Below, piece after piece: positions 39,388-51,461 of a DNA stretch of 64,000 nt (position 1 is its first letter; each line of letters starts with the position of its first letter). This DNA is from Rotaria macrura. Its lineage: Eukaryota > Rotifera > Eurotatoria > Philodinida > Philodinidae. Location: positions 1-64,000 of the forward strand of contig OENT01000543.1 in assembly GCA_900239685.1 (NCBI GenBank). The letters run 5' to 3'. The notes below the pieces were generated by a model. That model worked only from the letters and a program-made list of their open reading frames with translations. It ran no database searches and was not told the origin of the DNA. Both the position numbers and the translations under genes were made by a program.

Positions 39388-39477
39388 ATAGGTCGTAGGC
39401 CAATTTTACATTCAGGCAAAGCTCAGATTCAAGCCGATCTAGGATTACCCTGAATCTTACATTGACCCATGACTTAT
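39388..39477. repeat. 90-bp hairpin inserted in a (TA)n tract
   Basis: Arms 39388-39416 and 39449-39477 are inverse copies at about 22 of 29 positions. Several differences are transitions that still pair as G-U in RNA. TA dinucleotide runs lie directly on both sides, and the segment is clearly richer in G and C than its surroundings. It could be a miniature TA-targeting element or a structured RNA. Confidence 0.5.
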
Positions 39478-40060
39478 ATATATATATATATTTATTTATT
39501 TATCAATGAATAGTATTTTAACCGTAAGACGATTCACGTTCATAAATATCGAAATTCTTTTAACCATCGTAAGCATTTACCCTGGATTTAAATCATCTTA
39601 AGGGATAAGAGAATGAATAAGGGCAGAAATAAATATGCTAGTGATGCATACTTTCCATGGGTATTTATTCGGGTTATCGACATTAAGTTAGTGGAAAGAA
39701 ATCAAGTCTATTCTAACCTTCTGAGCACTTTTTCTGCTACTGGAGGTTGAAGAATATTTGCTGACCTGGAAATAAAGTAATAAGAAGGCCAAAAAGAAAA
39801 CAAACAAATCAAATATTTTTCAATGTTTAGCATTGCTTTAAACGAATAAGAACTTTTTTTTCGAAGTAGAATGATGACTATCGTTAATAAACTCATACAT
39901 GTATCTTCTTTTAATCTATCATACTTGTTCATTGTTTATGAGCATATGATTAATCGATGAAGACTTAAAACAAATTTCAATCGACTACATCGTTATCAAA
40001 GACTAATGACTTAACTATATTAATGAACATGATTCCTATCTTTTACTACTCTTCTTTCCA

Positions 40061-40088
40061 CATCATCATCATCATCATCATCATCATC
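40061..40088. repeat. (CAT)n trinucleotide repeat
   Basis: About nine uninterrupted CAT units, seen directly; intergenic. Confidence 0.92.
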
Positions 40089-40605
40089 GTTGAGTTTCTT
40101 ATCTCCAAATAGAAACATTCCTTTTTCTCTCTATACTAGCTTCCAAAGTAAATAAAACATTTCTAAAAGCTGGCATATGCATATATATATATATATCCTT
40201 TTTGTCTAAAATAAACATTGAGAACATATATATATACGTAGATATACGTTATGGTATTTTATGTTCGACTTCTATTGACATACAATATTATAATATCATC
40301 AAACGATAGAAAAAAATTCTTCCTGTCTCGAGCGATAAACTCATTTGTCCGTTCTTTTTCGCTTATATAGATGAGAAAAACAACATTTGATCATCAAGAA
40401 GAAGGAAATAAGATCATTTCTATGGCTCCATAGAGTAATAACATCGGACTGATTGAATTCTTTGTTTATCTCCAGAGAGAGACGGAAATGATTATCGGAC
40501 GGAGATAATCCTTTTTTTTTGTTTTCAATTATAAACGACATGGGATAATCAAAAATAGATATCCAATAAATTCATATTTAAGTTCTTGTTTCTCGCTCAG
40601 CAAAA

Positions 40606-40632
40606 ACAACAACAACAACAACAACAACAACA
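40606..40632. repeat. (AAC)n trinucleotide repeat
   Basis: About nine AAC units, seen directly; intergenic. Confidence 0.92.
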
Positions 40633-40905
40633 ATAAAAAGTAAAAGAAAAAACGAGAGAAGCCAAAAGCTTTTCATAAAAGAACTTATAAATAATGTTCA
40701 AAATGTATGTTGTTGTCGTCTCCACTTAGTTCATAAGGCAGCATGAAACATTCATTTTTTCCTCTTTTTTCAATCTGACACAACAAACATAAAGAGAACA
40801 AATAAAAAAAAGAAGGAAAGAAAATTTGAACGCATAAAATGAGAGATTGAACAATTTATGTTTTTTTGTGTTTTCGTTAACTGTTGATGATAGTTTTATA
40901 CGCCA

Positions 40906-40927
40906 TACACACACACACACACACACA
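40906..40927. repeat. (AC)n microsatellite
   Basis: About eleven AC units, with a second shorter AC/CGC-interrupted run near 40960-40980. Confidence 0.92.
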
Positions 40928-41059
40928 TTAAATAAAATAGAATGAGAAAAGAAATGATACACACACACGCACACCCACACGCGAGCATCTACAATAAAGC
41001 AGAAAGCATTCTCGGGATAAACAATCTAAAATGTAGCAAAAAAAGGAAAAAAAAATCTT

Positions 41060-44000
41060 TCAAAAAAGTTTAAAGCGTTTTTTCAGATCAATACGACGCC
41101 ATTCGGGTAATCGATAAAAATCGGATCGTGTCATTTGGAACAATGTATGAAATTCATTATCAGACAGATGACGCTATACGAATATAGAACGAGAGAACAA
41201 AGTAAAATCTAAATTTCATCAATAATATATGCTGCAAACCTCTAGACGATCTCGATCTACATCTGACGGTAACCGTTTTTTAGAAATTATTTTTAATTCT
41301 TCATATGTATATAATTTTAGGTTATTCATTAATGTTGGAGCTGAATGAGTTGAATGTGCATGCTGAGAATCTAAAAATTGACGGTCACCACCACCACCGG
41401 CGTCAACTGTCTGAGAGACAAGAAGGAAAAAAATCAATTATTCGCATAGTAAAACATATAGACTGAATAAAACCTCTCTTACCTTCATGGATTTATGATG
41501 ATCTCCATCTTGTGAATCTAATAGAATGTCGAAAAAGAAAACAACGACAATGACACATATTCATGTTTCAAATGATGATGAAATGATATATTTACAATAT
41601 GAAGTTGTAGTTCCTAGATCTGTTGAATCTAAATCACAACTTCTTTGCATATCAAGACAAGTTGGTAATGTTTGGGCTTTGGGCGATGGTGTCAAACCAT
41701 AACCAGGTCGAAGAGCTACAATAAATGTATATAAAAAAAGACCGGATGAGTTTGTTTTGAATATATGTCACAATTGAAATCAAAGCTAGTATTTCAATAG
41801 AGGAAAAGATGATGCGTGTTAAAATGCAAGAATAACGTCAAAAATTGAAATTCTCTGTATCAAACCTGGCGCCTGTCTGATAAAATCATATGCAATAGGA
41901 TCTAAATTTTTGTCTTTTATGATTAAAATCTCCTTGTAAAAACACAACGTTTCTTTACTTTGCTGATTATATCTTGGCAGCGTAACACGTTTTCCACCGG
42001 CTGGTGTTGTTGATATAGATGTCGATAAACCAGCAAGACTATCGTCTTGATTTGTTGTTGATGATGAATGTGTATGAACTCGTCTTGATGGTGAGGCAAA
42101 TTTTGGTGAATCAAAACGACAACGTCTTGGTGGTTCAACAGCTGCTGATGGTGAACGTGAAGCTTTCCATGGGTCCAATGGTAATTGTCTTGAGATGAAT
42201 TTTTCTTGTAAACGTAAATCTTCTAGTAGAGCATGAGCCATGCCCGATGTATCTTTCAATTTTGACATTACATCAATATCTTTTTCTAGCTGTGTATCAT
42301 GACGCATGTCGTTATCGGTTGTATCATCATCATCATCATCATGATCTTCTTCTTCTTCCCCGTTTAAATTTCCACTTGTTATTGTTATATCATCGGTTGT
42401 TGGCTGTTGATCATTGCCATTAGATGTCGAAGATAATTGAAGCAGATGAGGCGATGTCGAAGATGATGGTGGAGATAATGTCGATTTCTTAGGCGTTGTT
42501 TGACTATGATGATGTGAACGCTGAGAATGTGATTCGTTTCGAGATTCACTACGACTGCGATGGGATTTCATTAATTCAGGTACAGCTTGAATAGCGATTG
42601 GTGCTGGCCAGTCCAATGATTCGATTTTTTTCGGTGCTGTTGGATCAGGTATAAAACCACCTGAATAACGTGAGAGAATTATGGGTTCTTCATCGATGGT
42701 TGGTGCTGGATTATGAGACGAAGATGTTGAATCAAGTATTTGTGTTTTCGGAGTCGGTGGTATTGATTGTGATGATAATGGAGATGATGTATGAGGTACT
42801 GAACAATGAATTTTACGAATTTTAGTTTGACCTATCAACAAAAATCGTTTGTTGAATTAACCGCCCCCCAAAAAAAGACAAATAAGAACCATTGTAAACA
42901 TACCAGTTACTAATGCTTTCATGCCCTTTTTAGTTCCTGGTACAGTAAATGTTTGTGTGCGATTATATGAAAAACCGACTAGAAAAAAAATAGCAGAAGC
43001 AATAATGAAATCATTTTTTCATCAAAGAGCATCTAAAACCAGAACACTAATTCGATTTCTTTTTACTTGCATCTGTTGAATGTGTCAAAAACATTTGCCA
43101 CTTATTATTTATTATGTTTTCGTATTTTTCCTTCTTGTTATTAATCTTATTTGAATATCATCTGTCTTATCTCATATATTTTGATGAGTCAAATCATGTC
43201 CAAAGAAAATTAAATCATAATTGCTGATCATTTCTTTCTCTAATCCATATCAAATAAAGCTTTTTACGTGACGTATAAACAGGGTTATACATATATATAT
43301 AGATGTATATATACATATGCATATACATATATTCTCTTTTTCTAGAGCGCGCGCACACGTAAAACCGATTATTGCATTCTATATGTATCATGATCGCCTG
43401 CAGACAGTGTGCCACTTAGCGATTGCTCTTGGACCTTTCAACGCACAAATGAGAAAGAGCTTTGTTTCATTACGTCATCAATAAAATTTATCATCTGTAA
43501 AGTTGAGCATACTGGCCAAGTGAACACAATTGTACACGGGTGTATAAATATGACCAATGCATATAATTAAGTTATGGATCTAGTATATTGAGCTTATAGA
43601 ATAAAAAAAAAAGATTGCTGTGTGATAGAGTTGATATAATCTTTTATTGTTTATCTATTTCTTTTTTTCCTCATGTTTTAGTTATTAATGATGATCAGAT
43701 GAAGTAAGAAGACAAGGTCAATATATTAACACCTACCCATTTCTTTTCGTAACGATGAAGTTTGGTGATAGTGATGAGGATGGTGAACTATCAACATTCT
43801 CGATCTTTTTGAGTTTGTATATATCGTCTTATCGATTCGTTGTTAATAGAAGTTGCACACAACTAGATACAAGGCAAAGTTCTGTGTGTGTTTCTTTTTT
43901 TGCTTCTCTCTCTCTCCCTCTCTCTTTCGCTCTCTCTCGTTTTTTCCTTGTCTGGCTCGTTTTTTTTTCTGTTCATTTCTCTCTTTTTCGTTCTTCCCAT

Positions 44001-45719
44001 CTGTTATAGTTACTGAGAATGTTTTCCTCAATGTTGGTAGTCATTTATTTTGGGCTATTCCATTGAAACTTCTCACATATGACATGTTCTTTATTCCATT
44101 GTGACAAGGTCAATCGGTTGGCTATACACTTATTTTTTTTTCATTTCTCTTCTCGATCGTCTTCATCATTTGTTCTTCTCAATCTAACTACTTTTTTCTC
44201 TTTCTTTTTTCTTTATATATATATATATATATATATATTGAGAACTCCGGAAACATACGAAAGAATAGAGAAAGGGAAAAAAATCCTTATCAGCTGTCGA
44301 TTAAAACATTCGGTATTCACGATGATCGAGAGAATAAAAAGAATCGAAACAAGGTCCACGTATCATTCACACAGCAGGAAATGAAAGAATTGGATAGGGA
44401 CTAAAGGGCGTGTCCACCTGCTGATTACTCAATCTTTATTACTCTTTCTTTCATATCTGAGCTTTTTCTTTTATTTCTTCAAACCGTGTAATCGATATCA
44501 ACTCATCGTAAGACAGTAACAGAAGTTTCATCGTCACCTTTCAAGCGAATCAAATTATTGTTATCGTGAATAGCTATTTGCCTGTTTCTTGCGTCACTGC
44601 TATTCACTCATCCTTTGTTACACAACGAAATATCGATCACCCAAGCAAATCTTATTCATCTTCTTACAATATGCTCAATCGACACACGTCATAAATGTCG
44701 TCGTCCTACTTATTGAACTCGTGAGAATCGTCTTTCTTTTTCCTTTTAATTAAAAAATCAAAAAGAAAAGAACATAAAACAATATTTACTTGGCCGATGA
44801 AAGTGCGGTGATTTTGTATATGAACCTATATGATCACCAGCTCTTTTCATATAACCCATATTTTCTTCACCATTTATATAACCTGATGTTAAGATTCGAT
44901 TGAGATCGCTTGCACCCATTTGACTGGGTGATGCTAAACTCATTGTGGTCACATGACAGCTCTAATGAAAAGAAAAAAAGAAAGCAAATTATGTGTCATA
45001 ATGATTTATATTCAAAATCTTTTAATAGGTATGTGTGTCTCGTCGACATTTCATATAATTTGTTAGTCACGAATAGTAGCTTTAGTAAATTAGTTTAACC
45101 TCTTCGAGTCCTTGAAAAAGAATAGCTATATCACCTTTCGATTTTCATAATAGAAACGAGAAGAACAAAATGAAGAAGCTTCTGTCTGAAAATAAATTGT
45201 TTCTTTGTCCTGTTTGAAACCAAATCAGATATTTCTCTATTTACCTTATGTGGTGGTAAACTAGACAATGTTATATCTGTTAAATCACGGGGACTTGGTT
45301 CGCTCGAATCACATATATGTAATAATTTATCTGATGGATTATGATTAACATCAACATGAATTTTCGTTGTTTGATCAGGAGTTGGACGTAGTGTTGAAAG
45401 TGTGTTATCATATTTTATTGGGGATGATGTTCGAGGTGTGCATGAACTTTTCGATGGCTGTAGTACAGTCGATGGTGAACAATCGAAACCGCCTGATTCA
45501 TTATCGCGTTGTTGTTTATTGACTCGAGTTAATAGGTTTTCTTTATTTTCATTGGTGATCGGAGTAGGTTGGTCTTGTTGTTGTTGTTGCTGCTGCTGTT
45601 GTTGTTGATTATCCGTTTTTTTTATTTTCCTGTTAAGTAAATATTTATTTTAATATAAAACACTTTTCTTGTCCTTTATTTCAATTGAAAACTTACTTCT
45701 TTTTAAGAAATGAAAACAT
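41060..45719 (-). CDS. abLIM/dematin-like actin-binding protein with villin headpiece
   Basis: Actin-bundling, cytoskeleton-linking protein of the abLIM/dematin/UNC-115 family. Nine exons keep frame: 45719-45697, 45629-45245, 44961-44790, 42978-42904, 42831-41866, 41715-41596, 41517-41483, 41410-41240 and 41173-41060; 686 residues. The large exon has the family's signatures: ILSRYSGGFIPDP and KKIESLDWPAPIAIQ, then LPLDPWKASRSPSAA and RFDSPKFASPSRRV, separated by low-complexity Ser, Asp and Glu tracts. The C-terminus is a villin headpiece: LKLYTYEELKI, LPSDVDRDRLE, RHLSDNEFHTLFQM, DLKKRFKLF and stop. The N-terminus is MFSFLKKKK followed by a run of ten Gln. No Cys/His-rich LIM domains precede it down to 47.9 kb, so this gene is dematin-like in layout. 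A longer isoform from a distant upstream promoter cannot be excluded. Intron 3 is 1.8 kb. Confidence 0.9.
44213..44239. repeat. (TA)n microsatellite
   Basis: About 13 TA units in intron 3 of the abLIM-like gene, beside a pyrimidine-rich tract at about 43.9-44.0 kb. Confidence 0.9.
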
Positions 45720-46957
45720 GACGAAAATAAATTCAAAAAACGCTCTAAAACAAAAATATGATCCGTTATAATTCATTTATATTTCGTCGAAGAAATAAAC
45801 TTGTCTAATCTAAACAATCAATCTTCGTTATTATTATTATTATTGTCTGGTATCACTTATTCCCTCTTCATTCATGTTCGGAACTTTTCTTTTCTCTTGA
45901 TCTATGCATACATTTCATCGATATGGGTTTCAAGACAATGAGCAATAAAGAATGTGTGTGTGTGTGTGAGGGAGGGGGGAGACAAGAAGGCTATTAATGG
46001 ATATGAAAAGAAAAATCGAGCGAATAGATGTATGAAAGCACCTACCAACTAGTTTTTTTTTTGTATTATTACAGTCGCCGATATTTTCTCTCACCAAGTA
46101 ATCGAAGAGAAAAAGAAGAAGAAGCAGAAGCGTAGGTGTCTTCTTCTTGTTCTTTTTTTCGGGGACGAAGTAATGCAATATATAATAAGAATAATGATGA
46201 TAAATAAGGATGATCGACGCAGTGATAGTTATCTTGTAGCGTCGTATAGAAGAATGCTTCGATCAGACGACGACAATCATGAAACAGCAATAACTACACC
46301 AATAGTATGACAAGTGATGACGAATGAAACAGCAATTGTATTGTTAGTGAAAAGATCGACGTATATTACCAACACTTCGATTTGCTTGTATACTACTGCC
46401 AACACAGACGGCAGTAGTGGAAGCATCTGATACCAGCGTCACAAAACAGAACAGAAGCATTAGAGCAACGTATATCTCGCAGATATTTTCTTTCTCTCTC
46501 TCTCTCTCTTTAGCTTCGATCGGCGTCTGTCGATAAACAGCGAGCGATGTGCTTTCTCTCCCTCTCATTCTTGTTCCTCTTTTCTTGGTTGGACGATTGC
46601 GCCTGTAGCATAAAGAGATCCCATTTGTGTTAGTATGGGCTACACGCATATATACTATGCCGATAGGTCACAGACATACGTACATATGCACACACATACA
46701 TACAGTCTGTTCTTCGTTTCGGGTCCCGACGTCTTCCTCTGTAAATAGGAGTTGCACGAGAGGTGGGGGAAGAGGGAGAGAAGGAAATAATGAAGTGACA
46801 CACATGCATATGTACATGATGACAATGAATGAGAACATTGCTGGAACTTCCTTTGGTGTCACCGTCATCAATTAGAATTCTGTTTATATAAATATAAATA
46901 TAAATATACATACATATGTATTGAATTTATGCGTACTTTCGCACGCTTCATGCTTTC

Positions 46958-46998
<41 letters not shown>

Positions 46999-47916
46999 CG
47001 TATACATATATGTGCACATTCGGTTTAAAAAAAAATTTATGTGTAATATTCGAGGGAGATATGTAGACGCTTATCAATATTATGCAAATGTGTATATGTT
47101 ACGTGTCAGTCATCAATGAATGCTCGAGAATAAATACTTTTATTAGTATGCACACGAATTCTGCATGCCGATCTCATCTTAGTATTTATGCGTATTATAC
47201 GTATTTTTCCCTATTCTTGTAGCTTACCTGATCTAATATATTGTTACAATGAATTCATTGCTTTGCAATGCAAGTATTTGAGATAAATGAAATAATACAA
47301 AATAACATGAAGCAAGATAATGCTGTAAGTTAAATAAAAATGAAGAGGAAATTGTCAAAAAAAAATGTTATCTATCTATCTATGCGCTCAAACAAGCGAG
47401 CGAACGAAAGAGAGAGAATTATTATAGCCATGATCTTTACATTGAAACCTCTATGAAAGAACAAATAAAAATATGTTCTGTTAATGGGAATCAAATCATT
47501 ACATGACAAAAAAGTTATCATAAATGTATAAAATAATTATTTAAAAATAAATCTCTAGATCATCATTGGCTGATATACAGCGACATCTAAATCCGTCAAA
47601 AACCAACATATTTTACAATTAAATCCAATCGCAAAATAAAAAACAACGACAAAATATTGCTTTTTTTATTCGATTGATAAATATGCATAGCGGTATTATA
47701 GAATGATAAGACGAGCCGATAAAAAAAGAAATTAATATGAATAAACATTTATTGATATTTTTAGAGGTTATTCAATGACGAAAAAGAAATAAATGTCAAC
47801 AGATATTACTTTTTTTTATCATACTTAATATTGAAAAATGTCCAGTGATTATTTGTTGCAGATTTTTATCAATCTTATTTGCAACATCATTTTTTAATTG
47901 AAATATCTCTAAAAAC
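45720..47916. other. divergent upstream region with simple repeats
   Basis: 2.2 kb between the starts of the abLIM-like gene (minus) and OTUD5 (plus), so it probably holds both promoters and leaders. It carries a (GT)n run at about 45953-45968, a (CT)n run near 46491-46510 and a long (TA)n run. The open frames here lie across these repeats and look artefactual. A TTGCAG 3' splice-like site at about 47861 lies 55 bases before the OTUD5 start. Confidence 0.55.
46961..46989. repeat. (TA)n microsatellite
   Basis: About 14 TA units followed by GTGTGTG, seen directly. Confidence 0.9.
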
Positions 47917-50900
47917 ATGACAGTATTGTCAACTAAAAAAACCTCGAATACTAATAGAGATCATGCATCCAATCAACAACACCAACAACCTATTTTGACG
48001 CCAACAAGAATTCGTTTATCATGTGATGATGAACAATCGAACAAGTCAAATGGGAATGAAAATTCCAATGAAACGAATATTCTATCATCTTTACCTACTT
48101 CAACAGCAACAACAGATAATATGCATTCAATGAGAACAACGGAAACATCATCAATATTATTTAATAATCCGAAGCGTAAATCACATCATCATAAACATTA
48201 TAACCATATAAATCAAACGATTACTAAACCATCTGGAAGACAATCTACTTCAAATGATGAGAAGCTTAGAGATGATGATCAATACAATAGTGAAGATGAA
48301 TATGAACAAACAACGTTGAAATATAATGCAAATGATCTTCATGAAGTTTGTTTTTTTTCGAGTCTTGTTTTGTTTTTCTACTACCAATGTCATTTGTTTC
48401 GTTGTCTGTATTAGCTTGAAATTCATTTTGCAAGAACTTTAAAAGAACAAAGAGGCCTAATCATAAAGCCTGTCAAAGATGATGGTGCATGTTTATTTCG
48501 TGCAATATGTAAGCAGAGTAATAATAAAAGAAAAACATGTCGAAATTATTTTTTTAAATTTTTTAATAGCTGATCAAGTGTATGGCGATGAAGAAATGCA
48601 TTTTATAGTACGTCAAAATTGTATGGACTACATTGTCAAGAATGCTGACTTCTTTCGTGCATACATAACAGAAGATTTTGATCAATATGTAACACGAAAA
48701 CGACGACAAAATTGTCATGGAAATCATATCGAAATGATTGCATTGTCAGAATTATATAATCGGCCTATTGAAGTTTATGAATATAGTTTAGGTAATTATA
48801 TATTTCGTATATGAGAGTATTTATTTAATTGAATATTGTCATAGAACCAATTAATACTGTTCATGGAGTATATAAAACAGATAATGAACCTATTCGTTTA
48901 AGTTATCATCGTAGTATACATTATAATTCTATTGTTGATCCATGGAGACCAACAGCTGGCCATGGACTTGGACTTCCTGATCTTGAACCAGGAGTACGAA
49001 TGTCACAATTCGTTTCTCTATATATATTATGTTTGTCTTCTTTTCTAGCATGCACAAGAATCACTAATTCGAACGGCTTTACGTCAATCTGACGATAGTC
49101 ATATTGAACAAACTATGCTTGATGATAAATTGGCTGCAACAGATTGGGAAGCAACACAAGATGAACTTCTTGAACAAATAACAAGAGAATCTTATTTACA
49201 ATGGTTATGTGATACTAATCAAAAGCAGAACGAGAATAAGACGGTATAAGAAAATTTTGTTGAATAGATAGTTTTTATGCTTGTTTATATAATCTTAAGA
49301 AGATGACATGAATGATTGAATCATATATACATATCAATATCGATGTATATATATATATATGTTTTTATGATGATTGTCAACCTTGATTTGACTACCTACA
49401 GAGAAAAGCACTTATTACACACCGAGAAGTTTATGTGGATTCATCATGGATGAAAAGAATAATACACAAATGATTCTTGTTCGATAATGAACTGTAAAAA
49501 GTGACAGAATAGAGTAGCATAAAAGTGATTGATAAGTAACTGGAATCATATTTACTTTTTTTGTTTCGTTAATGCAACTTGATAAATGTTTATTGAGAGT
49601 ATTATACAATGTATTACAGTGCTATCAAATTTCGATGCAAATAAAATGTGTCAATACGCATCGGAGACAACTATTTGCCCGTGAAAACATTTTGTTCCGA
49701 TAGGCAACTCAAATAAACAAATGTTGCTCTTTATAGAGATATCAGTATCAGCAGCTGCGACTGTTTTGTTTTATTAATTGAGAATATCGAAGTAGATTAT
49801 TTCTCTTTACCTATGCGATCCATTATCTTAATTAAAGGAAAGTGTCATTCATGATTAGCGTGACTCTAACTCTTATTCTTGTCATTTATTTTTTTGAGAA
49901 ATTTTCCATGACTTCCTTTTTTCTACTAGTTGCAAGTTATGGTTTTTCCTCTCATGTATTTCAGAATTCTCAAATGAGCTCCATTCAAATTGATTGTTTT
50001 ATTTTGCATGAACAAATATATAAAGTTGCAGAGTACATCTTTGTAATTAAGCTTTTTCAAAAATTACTATACGAAAAAGCACTTCAGTTAATAGATGACT
50101 AAAATCTGAAACATTTTCGAGACATAGAACTTGTTAGTCTTGTATTTTCTTCGTTAGAAAGGATCACAGGGTCTGAAATATTCTTTGAAATTAAGAGGAA
50201 ACATAGAGAGGAGGCCATATAATTAATATTGACTCCATGAAAAATAGTCGTTTTCTTTTGTGATGTGGCAAAATCAATGGTTCTTGTGCTTCCGTTCATT
50301 GTAGAAATGAGAAAAAAGACAATGAATTCGGTTTGACATGATTTGCATATTTTAATGACATACTTTGGAAGAATCGTTAATGAAAGTAAAACAATAAAAA
50401 AAAAATTCCAATATCCATTGAATTTTAAACATGAGACAGTTGCTTATACTATTCCTATTATGTACAACTCGATTTGGCAACTATCGTTTTATGCGACATA
50501 GAAGGTTTATTTTCAGACCGATATCGTTATTATCGTTCGAATTCATCTCTTGGAAATACAATAAGTAAGTAGTTCATCTAGCATAACGAGTCGCTATTGA
50601 CATACAATGTGTCATGGCATATTAATAATGTCTGATATGCCAAAGAAGGACATCGCTAATGTGTCTGCCATGGTTTTTGATGATCGCTGACTGACGTATG
50701 TCACGGTCTATAATGATCTCTGACTAGCTTATGTCAGAATTTGTAATAGTCCTTGAATAACATTTTCGATGGTCTTGGACAGATGCATTAAATGATATCT
50801 ATGATGACAACAGACTTGGTTCAGAATTTCATTTCTATATTGAAATATCTCATTTAAATTGTGTTATAAAAATACTCACGATGAAAACATTCAACGAAAC

Positions 50901-51461
50901 TGCATAGATGATATTTAAATATATGACAACTTATACGTTAATATTTTGAATAAAACTATCTGCATTGACTAAACTATAATAAATTCTAAATTTAATAAGA
51001 TTTATATGAATTTCATTTTAAGTTTAAATTTTCATTCATAGACATCATCATCAAGCTTATCATCAGCAACAGTAGCAGATAAAGTTTTCAATAAAAACGA
51101 AAGTAAATATAAAATTACTTTCGAAAATTATTTGATGTCTTAAATTTTTATTTGAAGTTAGTTCATCAGAAAATCTACTCCCATTAAGACTTGATGAACG
51201 AAAAGATTGTGAATTTGCTTTACCCTTTCATTATGATGAAAATGTTGCATCAAATCATGGTATGTAATTTTTCGATCAATCACATTTTCGTTTTGAAACA
51301 ATAACAACCCTTACAATTCAGATCTTGATAACAACGATTCATTGATGAAACAAGTTCTAGCTATGTCACAAATTGAATATATAGAACAATTAAAGCAACA
51401 ACAAGATTCATCGAAATCCGATGATCTTGATCAACCGTCATTATCATCATCAGACAAATAA
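47917..51461 (+). CDS. OTUD5: OTUD5 (DUBA)-like OTU deubiquitinase
   Basis: OTU-family cysteine protease that removes ubiquitin chains; in mammals it restrains interferon signalling and stabilises chromatin regulators. Exons 47917-48345, 48415-48508, 48570-48791, 48845-48993, 49049-49243, 51042-51102, 51158-51259 and 51322-51461 give 463 residues. The catalytic core has [11 protein letters not shown] (nucleophile Cys), [40 protein letters not shown] and [15 protein letters not shown] (catalytic His). Next come the OTUD5-specific [10 protein letters not shown] and RESYLQWL. The last exon ends with [17 protein letters not shown], matching the ubiquitin-interacting C-terminal helix of OTUD5. NSEDEYE before the core corresponds to the segment whose Ser is phosphorylated to activate human OTUD5. 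Introns are 50-70 bp except intron 5 (1.8 kb). Confidence 0.96.
50611..50790. repeat. degenerate tandem repeat in OTUD5 intron 5
   Basis: Four or five imperfect units of about 33-37 bases, each beginning with GTCA or GTCT, running through a GG/ATAATG-like centre and ending near a CTGA/CTTAT-like part. The best pair is at about 50663-50732. Divergence between units is high and the limits are approximate. Confidence 0.45.

Larger units (their letters stand above)
37648..41059. other. microsatellite-rich intergenic region
   Basis: 3.4 kb between the convergent 3' ends of the Rab gene and the abLIM-like gene. It holds several simple repeats (TA runs near 39.17, 39.38, 39.48 and 40.19 kb, plus those listed separately) and one hairpin. 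No gene seen. Confidence 0.6.

Noticed and set aside
43843-44384. Frames of about 62-101 codons on both strands
   Set aside because: Lie in pyrimidine-rich and TA-repeat sequence inside intron 3 of the abLIM-like gene; low-complexity translation.
46630-47077. Minus-strand frames of 67-93 codons rich in Tyr and Ile
   Set aside because: They run across TA, TG and related simple repeats, which give repetitive peptides; no domain or splice continuation.
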